64,000 nt of DNA from Cristatella mucedo (taxonomy: Eukaryota > Bryozoa > Phylactolaemata > Cristatellidae), in NCBI GenBank assembly GCA_009760855.2, contig WPIO01000010.1, positions 2,507,001-2,571,000 on the forward strand, in the 5' to 3' direction. A program made the position numbers and the translations under genes. Below, one piece after another: positions 35,749-48,774 of the stretch (position 1 is its first letter; every line of letters starts with the position of its first letter). Under the pieces are notes generated by a model. The model worked only from the letters and a program-made list of their open reading frames with translations, did no database searches and was not told the DNA's origin.

Positions 35749-38700
35749 CTGCAATCCAAAAAGTCAGGGGCGCGATTATCCAGCGTTCTTCGGGCACTTG
35801 CTTGCAGGCCATTCCAGTACTTTGGCGCGCATAACATGGCAAGAAGACTATTGACTTATTTAATTTGACGATTTTTTCACTAAACTCTTTTATAAATATT
35901 GCATGGCATAGCAAATGTAACCCGTGCAGCTTAGCCGATTGTTGACTAAACTGGCCTTACGTAGAGCCAGAGAATAGCCAACAACCATAATGACTTGATG
36001 CACTAACAACGTCTTTATCACAGAGATTATGTACACAGAGATTTTTATCGCATGCAGGATGAATGCCATATTGCTTGACACTATCTTCGTTATGAGCATT
36101 GCAAAAAACAATATGGGTTGAAAAACCAGTAACTGTGAAAGCATGACTTTTTCGCACTAGCAAAGCCTCTATATTAAACGGAGCAATTTGAGGGAAAGCT
36201 ATCTCTTCTTTTCACTCGCTAAATTACCCAATTCAAATTGAACAGCCTATGTCAACTGTAGCAAACAATTCTTTAAAAGCTTTGAACAAAAACATGTTTA
36301 AGTTGCATGGTTGCACTACACGAAAGCTTAATATCACGTTGAAATTGAATGCCTTTTGGTCTAACATAAGGATAATACAATTAAGACATGATTGCAGTGC
36401 CTAAGAGTATTAAATATCTATATAACCACTTTAAAGGAGCTGTAAAGGGAGCATGTCAATTGCTTACAAATACAATGCACAGTGCCAGCACGCATGAGCT
36501 CACAAAGGACAATTCAAAGTCCGAAGAGAAAAAGGTACGACACCTAGCCTTTTTGAGAAGAGTTTTGGATAAACAGGCTGGAGCAAGAGAGTGCTGGGAC
36601 CTAAAAGTTAGAGAAAATACCTTGAATTAAATCCGTTGCTGGATGCGTTGTTGCGAGTGCAGTTCTGTGAGAAGTAGTGGCAAACTAGAAATTGCCACTT
36701 TCAAGACGGACAAGCCCATCTGCAAAGTTGTGCATCAACTACAAGCGCCTTATAGCGCTGGACATACAGAATTACTGGAGTAGTGGTTTACTGAAGTCGA
36801 GACGGGATGTCACCAATGCATGGACCAACTTGGATTTTGTATCCCGGTCTAGGCCGGCCTTGGAATTTGCATTGGTTCTCGACTGAAAGTAGTCGTATTT
36901 GACTTTGGTGCTGGAATGGTCCTTTAGTGAAAGGTCACTTTTGTAAGGAACTACAAGATTTCATGTAGATTCTACGGGATATCTTCTTGTCAAGCTCATT
37001 TTGAGGGATCAGATTTTCTATGTTCTGTGCCACACTCGTCTTTGTCTACAACTAGTAAGTCGGTTTAATCTTAGTTAAATTGGAGAAAGTTGGTTTTCCT
37101 TTAAGTGCAAATTTCAGCAATATATCGAAGTAAGGAAGCTGGGAGAGTTTGACTTGTTGGAAGGCAGGAAGGTATCAAAGCACATGTACAGTTGTGTTTC
37201 ATATGCATAACAATGAAAGCCTATATTTTACTTAGCAAGATGGAGAGTATAAACTGTGAAAAGAAGGAAAAAGCTCTCTATGTAACGAGACGCAGTGTCT
37301 GAGACTGTCCGCTGCTTCAATTTGGATCATACAACTTGGGACACTAAACGCAAGCTTCATTAGTGATCTAGGCCTGATATCAATGGAAAAACGTCTCTTT
37401 TCATGCGTTCATGACACGATATAATGGCATTTAATAACGGGTAGCTGTCTTACGACCGGTACCATGGCAGTGAACACGATATGGCTATCAACAGATAAAC
37501 AGTACAAACTCGATATAAACATGTGCTGACAAATGGGGCTAGGTGAAGGCGATAAGGTTTTGATCTGCTGAATACAACTTCTGCAGCGCATGAAAGAGTG
37601 CGGCGTCCATGTGGGTGCGAGCAATAGGCTTTCGGGGCTTTCAATCAATTCGTTGGCAATTTCACTCAGCCTGTATCAAGGAGTAGAGCAATGGGCCTGA
37701 GCCATGAACGTCCCAATATCGTCTAGCCACTAAAGGCTTTTCAGCTTAAGATCCGTTGATAGCGCGACCATTGGTGGTTTGCAAAGTATAGGCATGCCGA
37801 GCTGTCGCGAAGGTTTGCGAATTGAAATTGCTTACGAGATAATCGGCGGTCAGCGCAATTGTCTAGGCGGCTAGCGAGCTCTGGATCGTGATGCAATGGA
37901 CGCGCTCCGCCGAGAAGATTAGCCGGCAGAGCTGCCTGACCTGGGCATTCCATCCCTGGGCTTCCGGGCCTCTTCCAGGCTTACAATGTACACGCACTCT
38001 TGAATTTTATTCACGCGATCCTTACAAACTATTCTAATGAATTAAAATTCTATATGACAGCTCTTCAATTGGGACTGCCAGGCTGGAAATCCAGCACAGC
38101 AAGACAATGGGGCATACGCACAACGTTATAGAATATTCCCAATTCAACGTATCTCCACTCAAGCAGAAAACCAGTTTATATCCTCCAATAAATATAATTG
38201 AAGCTCTCTTGCTTTTACTGTGCTCATTCACTAGCTCGAGGATTGCTAACAATTTTGTTTCAAGTCCGAGCAGCAGGTCTGACTATTAATTTATAATGTT
38301 GGTTACAAGCCTACCCGAGACTATTTGATGAGGTTCATAGTCCCACCACAACCTGTTTTTGCGTGCAGCCTCATCGAAGCCTTTTTGGAGTAGCAATTGA
38401 CTCAAAAGTAGGGAAGAAAAACTCTCATTGACTTTCCTGTTAAACTCGGAATATCTGACTCGATTAGTAACTGTATTCTTCCACTTAGCTACAAAAACTA
38501 GCAATTATCACTAGTGAAATCGGATGACACTACATTGCAATGCCCCACGATTGCAAATTATGAGCTTGACTACTGAGTTATAACAGAGAAACGCTTATGA
38601 AATACCCGCGATAAGTCGAGGCTTATGAGAGGCGAATTTTTTATTATGTACGAACAAAATTATTGTTTTAATTACGACTTGGCCATGTAAGGCTCGGGCC

Positions 38701-39858
38701 TGACCGCAGTCATTCTCTTGGAGTAACCGTAAGCCGGTCGGTGAGTCCTAGTACTGAGTGTGAGCTGATCTGAGCTTGTAGACAAGTTTTTTAGAAGTCA
38801 CCTGTCGTATCAGCAGTAACATAGACTATTATTTGTGTTTTTCTTAATAAGCATTTCGCCGTTAGCGAAGCATGCCGAATAGCTAGCGTTGGACAGTTAG
38901 TATTGGCGTATTGTGAGCTTCAGGTCTCCGCAACCACAATTGCGTTTCGCCGCTACCCCAACCAGTGAGGGTCGTGCTGTCATAACAGTGCCATCTTTCA
39001 AGCTGGCGAGTATTTAAGCTAGAATAAGTTGGAAGATTCTATTTAATGCCTGGCAAAACTTTCCATGCAGCTATTTACTAATATCAGCTAGCTAGTCCAC
39101 TATATCTTCAAGTTGCCGTGCTGTTGCAGCATTGTCAGTTGGACCGTCAGTTGAGCGCATGCAATTTCAAAGCACGTGCTTTCCGGCTGCGCGAGCCGGG
39201 TGTAAGCTGAAGCTTGATCGATTCTATCCACACAAAAAATAGTTCTTCGCTTTAATGGCGAGGAGTTATTGCAAAGTTTTGCACAATCGTTTAGGATTTG
39301 AGCCCTAGACGGGGCTTTAAGCGAAAATTGTGACAAGAAAATTATCAAACAACAAGATTTGCGAGCTTCAGAATGCCCGCGAGTTCATTCTGGTGTTTCG
39401 AAAGATGATATATACAGTGCAGATATAATTGCAGTCACGGAGGGCTGCCGCATCATATTGATAGCCACCATCTCCAAATTACCTCTGCATTTCAAACGAC
39501 GATTGGCAAAGTGACGATTGTTACTTTACGGAGAAAACTTTACTAAAATTCGTTCGAGGTTGAGCCAGGTCACGACAGTCCTTGTCTAGTCTAAGCAGAG
39601 CCAGTGAAAACTGAATTAGGAACTCGTACATCCAGATCACACCAAGCTGTAGAAATTCTTACCTCACTGGTAGGGTTTTTCAAAAGATCCACCACTTCCT
39701 TAATGAGTAATTCGCAAATTGTGCATTCTGGCCCACTTCCAACTTCCTAAACGAGCGATGCAACACTGTGATGTCACCCGCAGAATTACGACGGAGCGGA
39801 AAGCACGCACTCTAGGCGACACTTACTGATTGGGCTTCCAGAGTGTTGAAAACGAGTG
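35587..39858 (-). CDS. Saposin-like gene B (single SapB domain, exons 2-4)
   Basis: Exons on the minus strand are 39858-39827 (32 nt), 39746-39663 (84 nt) and 35748-35587 (162 nt, including TGA). All have AG acceptors and GT donors, and the frame is continuous. The micro-exon encodes LVFNTLEAQS, probably the end of a signal peptide. Exon 3 encodes GPECTICELLIKEVV, with the CxxC. Exon 4 begins KDIAEKLSTVCKDLP and ends VCSELQLC followed directly by the stop, giving six cysteines in the SapB pattern (CxxC, C, C, C, C). The mature protein would be about 80 residues. SapB proteins bind lipids; single-domain ones are often secreted antimicrobial or digestive membrane-active proteins, but which applies here is unknown. 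The 3.9-kb last intron contains an L2-A fragment. The first exon with the start codon was not found. Confidence 0.8.
36425..36895 (-). mobile_element. L2-A fragment in the last intron of saposin-like gene B
   Basis: It is antisense L2-A without the ATT tail: 'gcacagtgccagcacgcatgagc' (3' UTR), then the decayed C-terminus. The segment 'gtcgagacgggatgtcaccaatgcatggaccaact' is antisense of the TSKLVHAFVTSRLDF region. Confidence 0.7.
37000..39650. other. Intron of saposin-like gene B; nothing else recognised
   Basis: The DNA between the L2-A fragment and exon 3 contains only short frames (for example antisense 72 codons at 38286-38504) without a recognisable domain. Confidence 0.5.
39663..39746 (-). 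CDS. Saposin-like gene B, exon 3
   Basis: It is phase 0 on both sides, with acceptor 'gtttag' and donor gag|gtaaga. It encodes VGSGPECTICELLIKEVV followed by LLKNPTSE, the first helices of the SapB fold with CxxC. It is 22 of 28 residues identical to exon 3 of gene A. Confidence 0.86.
39827..39858 (-). CDS. Saposin-like gene B, 32-nt micro-exon 2
   Basis: The acceptor is tttattatag and the donor is tca|gtaagt. It aligns without gaps with the 32-nt exon at 58386-58417 of gene A (shared block ctctggaagcc). It supplies the last residues before the mature domain. The split first codon implies that the preceding exon ends in phase 1. Confidence 0.68.
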
Positions 39859-41566
39859 CTATAATAAAGATAGGACGAACAGTCCAAAAATGGATTCCTT
39901 AGCGACAGCTGTGCGGCATTTGTTCAAGCACCCAGACAAAAAGAAATACAGTAACACGCGAGCGCCAATGCCTCGACGGTCACAAGCGGAAGTAATATAT
40001 GATCATTTTCATAGCCGTTATTCTTTTGCTCTGTATCATTTAATGTTCGTGATAGTTATTTCAAATCAGAGGCGACGTGCTCGTTATGGTGCAAAAAATA
40101 GTTACCGATCGCGGACCAAAAAATTATTTTAGGCAACCTGGCTACACGCACTGCGGCTGCCTCGGACGTGTCTGCGTGCTTGTGCGCATGCGTGAGTGCC
40201 GGAGTGAATAATGTCGAGAAGGAGAGATTGTTAGACACAACCAATACTAAGAAGCCGCAATGATTGTTTTAGTTTTAGCGATCTGATATGTTGAATATCA
40301 AACTGTTGGGCTGACGGATGTTGAAGATCCCCAGACTGGTTCGAAAGAAAAGTCTTTCAGCGAAGTGATCAGTGCGGGCTGCCTAGCATTAGGCTGCGGC
40401 GTAATTATTCATGTTAGAAAACCGATAACATTACTAGCTAGTCGGATAGCAAGCTGGAACTTCTTAGACGTTAACCTGTCACTTAGAGAACAAGTGTTAT
40501 AGTTCGCTATCACACAGGTTGGCAATGCTCAATCTCTTAATCTCTCTCTCCCCCTCTCCCTCTACGGTCTGGGAGAGGAGAAGCGTATTTTGATCTACCT
40601 GTCCATTCGGCACTGCTAGATTTGTGCGACGACGATTGAGTGTGGCATAAAGATCGCAAATATTTACAGTGAAATAATATATCCCCGATGCTAGGTCTCA
40701 AGCCCTTAATCATTCACTTTGGCAGTACGGACATATTGCTTAAAGAAATTGTAGAATTCTGTCTTTGTGCTAATTTATGAAGCTCGCTGGCTCGGAAAAC
40801 ATAATGAAGTAAGTCGCATTTACATGCACTTGGAGCCCCAGCCCACAATGAAGGCCGGTCATTTTGTCGTCGGATTTTTACAAAATTACTAAATCATCCA
40901 TAATGCGTTTCACCGCACTAAAGCCGAATGCAAAACTTAAAATCAACCATGTGAGGAAGATATTAGCCAGTTTAGACCGTAATATATCTCTGGTCTTAAG
41001 AAAATGCCTCTCAGATATCAGATTGCACCTTCTCATTGGCCGGCTGTCGGATTATGACTAATGGACAAGATTTGGCTACAAAGCTCACAGCAACGTAGGC
41101 TCACGTACCGGATAGTAGCAGAGCGAGAACGATTTTCATTTTGATGGTGCTCTCCTATCAAGCTTCTTACGACCTGACTCAAGACTGGCAGCAAAACTCT
41201 GCTTATAGGCAAGCAAATGTTCTGCCGGCCAGGTTTCCCTATCTTGTGGGTCAGTCATTGGTTGAGACAAGTAAGGGGGGAGCCAGGTGATAGATAGGAC
41301 GAATCTGCCTGATTGAGGTCGAGGTTAGGCGAGTCTGGAACTGATCTGATTCCGGCTGGCAGTACAATTTGTAGTGGGCTCAGCTGGTCAACGTAGAAGT
41401 GGCCGAAGAAACCGCCTCATTATGGGGTCAGCTAGATTGAACAGCTTGGGCGACACATTATTGTGAGGCGATTAATCCTTATGGATAAGGAGGAACAGAA
41501 ATATAAATGGACCCCAATAAATGGTCCATTAAATCGTCGGGAGCCTCTGGCTTGTGGAAAGTGGCA

Positions 41567-41728
<162 letters not shown>

Positions 41729-41849
41729 GGGTGCTGCACCACGAGCTGATAAACTCCATCGAGATCATGTATTCAATTGCCATATTGTAGGCCTGGCAAT
41801 GGTTAGGTTATATATGGTCGCTGTGCAAATAAAACGTTAGCTGATCTAA

Positions 41850-42210
41850 CAGCCTCATTTTTTTAGCTGCAGAAAAGCCTTGGTGGCTTTCACCGCCGCT
41901 TGCGGTGGGCTTTAAAGGATCGCCCTCTGTAGGAATAATAATAATAATAATATTAATAATACACTTGATAAAAAAACCCAGAAAACTCAATCTCATTCTA
42001 GGTGTTTTAGATTTTCTGCAAAGGGAAACGCGATTGAATGGTGAGTGGTATCATGCTTGATAAACAACATGAATAACATGGTTAGTGGTGACAAGCTGTC
42101 CTAAATAGGTGCATTTTAATTTTTTTTTAAATGTGATTGGATTGGATTAGAATCCACAAACCTTGATTGTGGAGAACAAGCATCTTACCTCCTGGGCTAC
42201 CATGGCCTAC
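41850..42210 (-). mobile_element. SINE-1 split by an L2-A insertion (case 1)
   Basis: The SINE-1 3' body lies at 41850-41935 (accgccgcttgcggtggg, ggatcgccctctgtagga). L2-A antisense 3' end with (ATT)n follows at 41936-42130. The tRNA-like SINE-1 head is at 42145-42210 (ggattagaatccacaaacc, gagaacaagcatcttacctcctgggcta). Head and body are in the same orientation on either side of L2-A, so L2-A inserted into the SINE just after its B-box. Confidence 0.6.
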
Positions 42211-42639
42211 CATCTAACCAGGTCCGACTTGCATCGATGCTACCCAGGCAAATTTAGACTGAATTGGCTGTGGAGTTGATCTTGTTATTTTAGAGACAAC
42301 ATTTTGGAGCAGCACGCCAAGACTCCGCAGAACGGCTGAAGGACGTAAAATAGCCACAGCACAAAGAATCAGAACGAGCAGCTAGTGTGCATATTTTATC
42401 GGGTAAGAAATCAGGACAGTAAATAGCTTTTAACAGGGTTGTTTATGTCATGTGCATGGAAGTGGCCAGTATAGTGATGTCACTTGGATAATAGAAAGAC
42501 TGAAAACTTAACGCCAACATCCGCAGCCCCAAAGCTCCAGCCCCCAGCGGACGTTTTTATTTCACCATTCACTATTATATTCAAGCAATGAAAATCTGTT
42601 GCAACAACTAATCCAAGCTCACACGCGTAAATTTTTTAG

Positions 42640-42725
42640 GATTTAATGCCACACTGGATTATAGTTCTGATGAATCTCGTAGCGGCATTTGATACCATGG
42701 ATCACAATGTCTTACTTGGGTGCCG
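42640..42725 (+). mobile_element. L2 RT motif-A relic
   Basis: The plus frame reads LIVLMNLVAAFDTMDHNVLL, corresponding to FLLDLSAAFDTIDHKVLL of L2. The neighbouring sequence is too decayed to extend it firmly. Confidence 0.55.
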
Positions 42726-43199
42726 ATTATCTCACATGTGCACCGTTTGCATCCTTTTTCTACCTTAGCATGACTCTCGCCATTGTCGTGCCCTTGTTGT
42801 AGGACAATAAATATATCACGAAGTACTCAATGTAAATGTGACGTCGGGGCCTACAAACGGACCAGCTAACGGATTAACTAACTAGCTAACTAAGAAATCT
42901 TACTTTTTATATGGTTTAAAACTGATTGTTGCTCATACTATTACTGGTCACACGACATTTTTGTCAAATACTAAATCTTAATGTATTGCTTACTCAGCCG
43001 GTTACTCAGGTGTGAGAAATTATGTCATGCATAGCTCAACAGTATCTCAGAAAAGAGTGACTTGTAAAGATGGAGAGGCAGAGACAGAGAGCAAATGGGA
43101 ACGAGGCTGAAAGGGAAAAGACAGAAGGAACAAGAAGTGAAAGAGAGGGGGTGGAGAGTGAGCTAAGAGTAAGAGGAACGTGTGGGGGAGCGCAAAGAG

Positions 43200-43219
43200 A
43201 GCGAGATAGAGATAGAGAT

Positions 43220-43256
<37 letters not shown>

Positions 43257-43384
43257 GAGAGAGTGTGTGTGTGTGTGTGTGTGTGTGCGTGTGTGTGTGT
43301 GTGTGTGTGAGTGCTCGCGCGTGTGTGTGATTTGGGGGATGGATAAAAAAAATAGAAGGGGAGAGAGAGTGAGAGGTCAGGATG

Positions 43385-43431
<47 letters not shown>

Positions 43432-43468
43432 CAGGATGAGAGGAGAGAGAGAGAGAGAGAGAGAGGAG

Positions 43469-43542
<74 letters not shown>

Positions 43543-43546
43543 GAGA

Positions 43547-43583
<37 letters not shown>

Positions 43584-43585
43584 GT
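43200..43585. repeat. Compound (GA)n/(GT)n microsatellite
   Basis: Purine-rich GA repeats (43200-43262), GT repeats (43263-43330), then nearly 200 bp of GA/GGA repeats to 43585, with a duplicated 'aggtcaggatgagagg' at 43374 and 43428. Overlapping open frames here are artefacts. Confidence 0.95.
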
Positions 43586-44914
43586 GAAGAGCACAAGAAG
43601 GGGATGGAGAGAGATCAAGGGAGGAAGGAGAGAGGGGAGAGTATGGTTCATTTTCCGGCATTGAAAACTACCAGTGGTCACCTGAAAAGTCAATTTTATA
43701 AAATAACGGCGCCACACCGGTATTGATCCAATAAACCTTGGGTTTTAGATTAATCAGCATTCACCTCCAGGCGACAATGTAGCTACTTCTACGCCTCGTG
43801 CCACCCACAAGCGGAAATGTTAATTACCTTCATCTACAAAGCACCTGCAGTTACCAAATCAGTCCATGGGCACGAGGCTCGGATCTGCACACTACCATTT
43901 CTACTGTGCAGACAGTTCGCGTGTTTCGAAACAGACACAAGTTTCGAAACATTTTCAGGGTTGGTCGGCCAGAGATTCGCCAATATTAAAGCAGCTGACG
44001 CCAACCCTGGTCGAAGCGTGCCACTGCATTGCAAGGTGACTCTTCTCGGTCAATATTAGCTCGGCTACAGTTGTAGCAGATAAGAGATGGCAGATGGGAG
44101 TATGTCCGCAATCGCTAAGTAGTTTGTCGGCCGCATGAGCTCGTAGGCTCGCTTGAGGTGGCTTGACTGACAATTTGCTAGACTCGAACCGCCGATAAAG
44201 CAGTAAAACAACGCACTTTCTACTCACTCGAGCACAGCGATAGGTTTTAAAGATCGACACGGATCTCATTGTCGTGATACTAACAGAATGGCTAAATACA
44301 ACTTTGTGACGAATTCGCGAGTATTGGTATTCATCATTAGAGTGTAAATGCGGTGCAAGCGTGACGTCAGTATCGGTCAGTGGACTCGTCAGTGCAGAAT
44401 AATAAACAAACGGTTTCCGCCGGTTTTCTCTCCGCCCAATTTCAAATCCTGCGCGGATCCCGGTTCGCGGTCTCGGTGCGTACTCTCGGTGGCGTGCAAC
44501 TACAGGTTTCTTCTCGGTGCGGTATTCAGTTACGACTTGCTCAGTCAGCCAAAGCCACACAATACGCGGTTGTCGTTTTCTGGACCAACCGTCAAACTAG
44601 CGCGGCCAAAACTGAATGGCGTAGGCTGAGCAGGCGCACATATAGGATGAGAAGGTCAAGGGTATGAGAAGGGGAGGTTGGATTAACTTCAATCGATCTC
44701 CGATCCTCCGTAGCAGGATGTCTAATGCGACCGAGCACCATTACGTATTGTCCAGTGCACTCCAAGCATCGAAGTGAATACGACCACATACTAAGGTGTA
44801 CAAAAGGTGTTGATATATCGCTGCCATTCGTCCGAATCAAGGCACCTCTAGGCACTTTACACCTGCCTTATCGTGCTCATAACATTATTAGCTGGTCTAA
44901 AAGCCTCGTGCGTA

Positions 44915-45615
44915 TATCGGCAGAATAGCCTTAACGGCTATCACCACTGCTTGCAATTAGCTATAAGGACCGCCCACTAATAATAATAATAATGCACTTG
45001 ATAAAGCACCCTCAAAGAACTCAATCTCTTTCTAGGCCCTGTACATTTGTTGCAACTGGAGCACGATCGAATGGTTTGTGGGAGCATGCTCAATAAACAA
45101 CAAGAACAAAATGGTTAGGGGTGACATGCACAGGGTCAGCATGCAAATGTGATTAGTGGTAGCATGCACAGTGCCAGCACGCATAAGCACGTGAAGGACG
45201 AATCACAGGGACCCACTAAATGCTGTCCTAAATAGGTGTGTTTTTAAGTTCTTTTTAAATGTGGTCAAGTCAAGGCATATTCTGACGCATGACGGAAGGG
45301 AGTTTCAGGCTTTGGGAGCATACGAACTAAATGCCCGGTCTCCAAAGGATTTGAGGTTTGTACGAGGTATTGGTAAACTGTTGGATTCCGAGAGGCGGGT
45401 GGTACGATGCTTGACTTGGTGGGGGAGTAAATCAGAGAGATAGGCTGGAGCCAAAGAATGAAGTGAACTAAAAGTGAGTGACAAAACCTTGAAATCGATC
45501 CGGTGCTTGGCTGAGAGCCCGTGCAGGTCGGCGAGAAGTGGCGAGAAGGGATTCAAACAGGATTCAAATCCACGACCTCGGTCGTGAGGAGTGAGCACCT
45601 AATCTCATGTGCTGT
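44915..45615 (-). mobile_element. SINE-1 split by an L2-A insertion (case 2)
   Basis: The SINE-1 body lies at 44915-44978 (gccttaacggctatcaccactgcttgcaa, ggaccgcccact). L2-A antisense follows at 44979-45545: (ATT)n, full 3' UTR, and a frame with LADLHGLSAKHRIDFKVLSL and SFGDRAFSSYAPKA. The SINE-1 head resumes at 45548-45615 (ggattcaaatccacgacctcggtcgtgagg). The insertion point lies at the end of the B-box, essentially the same as in case 1, with the same orientation. Confidence 0.72.
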
Positions 45616-45894
45616 CACGACCCAGCCGAGATGACAGCAGTCCTTGAGAATGAGAATTCATACGGCATGCACAGCAATGTTCTTGCCATTCAAAAGGTAC
45701 TGATAATAAAATGTGGTTGGAGGAGGGAACGGAGCAGGACATAGATCTGGTATTCTAAAGGAGCTCAGGACACCACGAGCTATTTGCAGAGCGACGGACC
45801 GGTAGCTGCCGCAGATACTTCAGGGCACGATCGTTGAGTAATCGCACAAAATCTGAGCATCTAATTAAAATTAGCTAACATTATCAGGCTACAT

Positions 45895-45915
45895 TCTATT
45901 TATATATATACATTC

Positions 45916-45948
<33 letters not shown>

Positions 45949-45975
45949 TCTATATATATATATACATTCTATTAA
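45895..45975. repeat. (TA)n-rich tract with 'cattctat' repeats
   Basis: Four copies of 'attctat' separate TA dinucleotide runs. Confidence 0.85.
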
Positions 45976-45979
45976 TCTA

Positions 45980-47500
45980 TACTACTTAAAAATATATTTA
46001 CAAGCTCGCATAATTTATAATGCAATGTGCGTTACACTATGTATTTAGTTTCTCTTATGTAATACTCTGATAAGGAATATTTAAACTATCGCTCCTTAAC
46101 ATTAATTGTTGCGACCATTTGTCAAAGATTGACAATCTGTCCGACAATATCGTTGCTCGCTGTCGTCTTCCCGCTGTTGTTTCACACGCTTATATCTGAT
46201 TACCACTTCACTAGCGGTTGATGGTGTGCATACTTGTGTGGGCGTACGTGCTTTTTCAGTGTGAATTTATGACACAAGCGTGTCCAGTGTACACGTCATC
46301 TGGAGGCTCCATGGCAGGCAGTTGGAGTACATTGCCGCAGTAGGGAGGCGTTTAAAATTTAGGCTGATGCGGCGCTACTCCAGAAGGTGCGGCTTTACCA
46401 GGCAATGTCAGTGCGATCACTGCGCTTGAGCTACTGACCATGAGCTAACAATCCTGACCTGCCTACAATACGGTACTTGACTATAATAATGCATCTTTAT
46501 GTTTATGTACAATTTAGGTATATTTGCAGTTTAACTAGATTAATGGAATGGCTTGAAATCTAGACGATCCTACCTTTACAAATCACCTTCAGCGACACAA
46601 AACACAGCTAGAAAAAGAGAGGTAATGAAGACGACGGTACGATTTTACCCTAGCGCAGAACGGTGGTCGCTACCACAAACAGGTCCAGTGGGGGCAGTGC
46701 CGATAGCGTAAGCTGGCACTGAAAAGGCCGCTAGAGATGGGTGCGGCCGATACCGACCTCATCGCTGACTACCACAATGACTTTTACATTGATTTGCAAG
46801 AGTAGAATGTGTTCCCGAGCAGAAAAAATGTGCTTAACAGCAGCAGTTGCAAAGCGACAAAGTAGCTAGAACATAGGGTAGCAGCGGCAGCTGTTGTAGG
46901 CACGGGCGTGCATGCCATGTATGTCTCTACGAGAGCATGCGTGTGCAAGTGCGAGCGAGCCCCTGCTGTTGCCAGCACGTGTTCTCGGCTGCATGATGTA
47001 ATTGGAGTGTGATTAAGGCCATTTTGTGGGGCGTGAAAACTAGATTTATCATTACCAGCGCAGTCAATCTGAATTTAAATGTTGACTTTTCTTAATGCAC
47101 CTACCAGTGTTATCAGAGATCAGGTCAAGTATCTCGGTTTCTGGCTAAGCGTCAGTCTGAATATTAGCCACCAGTTATTCTCCAGTTCCTCGTATGCACC
47201 CAGTTGCATCGCATTCCGGACGTTGGCTGCTCGTCTACAGCCAGCTAGTATGACATTCCACTCCACAAGGTCAGCCTCCTCCAGATCTGTATCGCATGTT
47301 CCATCAGACCTGTATCGCGCGAGGAATTCGCAGCTCGTTGATGCTGATGCGGTCGTCAGGGTCTTCCTTTAATCCTTGGTCAACATCTCAGAGATTACCT
47401 GCGAATGGCTATAGGCGACAACTGAGGATGGCCCTATTCCATCAGTAGCAACTGGAAAATATTTACCTTTTGGTGAGTAATATAAAATAATATTAGAGGA
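45980..47500. other. No gene recognised
   Basis: Only short frames occur. One at 47079-47372 (DQVKYLGFWLSVSLN) faintly resembles the 'VKYLGV' stretch of non-LTR RTs but lacks further support. Confidence 0.4.
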
Positions 47501-47506
47501 TTTAAC

Positions 47507-47652
47507 AGCTTCCTTTTTATAGCAGCAGAAGAGCTTTGGCGGCTATTGCCACCGCCTGCAGTTGAAAATTAAGGATCGCCCACTGCAGGATTCAAACCCA
47601 CGACCTCGTTCGTGAAGAGCGAGCACTTAACCTCTGAGCTATTGCGGCCCAT
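47507..47652 (-). mobile_element. tRNA-derived SINE-1, uninterrupted copy
   Basis: The antisense copy contains 'gcagaagagctttggcggctattgcc', 'ggatcgcccactgcaggattcaaacccacgacctcg' (in parts) and 'gcgagcacttaacctctgagctattgcggcc'. It serves as the reference for the two split copies at 41850 and 44915. Confidence 0.82.
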
Positions 47653-48774
47653 TAAAATCCCGAGATGTTCGGAGAACAGAAGAAACGAAGCATCTGGTTA
47701 CCGTCTGGTTACTATCGCCAGAAGCTTACGGAAGGATAACCGAAAAAAATATATTAGGATACCCTCTACGAATAAGATAGGATGGATACCCTCGGAAAAG
47801 AGATTGCTGACTGCTGAATACCTCTCCTCCCGTAAAGAGCCAGCTGAAGCAACGCTGCCCAAGCTTGATCATCGCTGCCCAGGTCAGCTGCGACCAGGGC
47901 GTACCGAAGGGGCCAGCGGGCATACGTTCCCGGGGGCTGGATCCGGGGGCGCCAAAATGGGCATCTTGTACCCGTGAACAGTTTAGTGTTACGTCTAGTG
48001 AAATAATGATATCGATGTCCAGCAGGGTGCCCCGAGCTGGAAACAATCAAGTCAGAAGTTGCAGCACCTGTCTGCCAGGCATTGCCGGTCGCGCCGGTAG
48101 TGCGCACGGCGAGCGCACTCCGGTAAATCAGAAGGGCAATAAAGACAGGTCATGGGCACGCCCCATAAGAAGCCATTGGGGAATCGGACCACGACGTAGT
48201 TGCTGGCCGGATGCCCTTCAGGCATTCTCCGCCTAGTCTGGAACCCCCGCTTCGCTGCATTCTTTTATTTGCACCGCACTCAAGCTCTAGCCAAGCCGTC
48301 AGCGCGTTTACTCACGAGGGTAACAAAATCGAAATTCTTCGTGCTTCATAGTGCTGATTTATAATTTATCGCAGCCTACCCCATTAGGCAGCCTGCGCCT
48401 GTAGATCGGCGGGCTGCTAAGAATCGTTCTGTTAGGTACGATCGTGCGTGCCTACTATAGATGCGCTATTTTTTGTTCAAATGCTTTCCCAGATGCATTC
48501 GTTGTTAGATTACGGTAATTGGCGATAAAAAAAACCGACGGCCGACCGAAGTCGCCGCGGCGGCCGAATCGTGCTCTGTCAGAGCCTCTCCATGCTTGCT
48601 ATTCTCAGTATTGTATCGTGCGATCTACGCGATCTCCACCAAGTGCTGCAATTATCACTCTAACAGAGGGCTCATCAAGCATATAATAACCCCGGATGCC
48701 GGTCTTAATGCTTGAGTTTGAAATTCTCACTCAATCTGAAATAGCCTCTAATAATATGTGACGTAATTGCTGAG

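Noticed and set aside
43955-44560. Minus-strand open frame of 201 codons
   Set aside because: It opens with GTG, has no early ATG, no domain and no repeat-family match; overlapping frames on the plus strand are equally open. Kept as possible chance.
47612-48236. Overlapping frames of 106-123 codons on both strands in GC-richer DNA
   Set aside because: All are open for a similar length in several phases, none has a domain or splice support; probably composition-driven.
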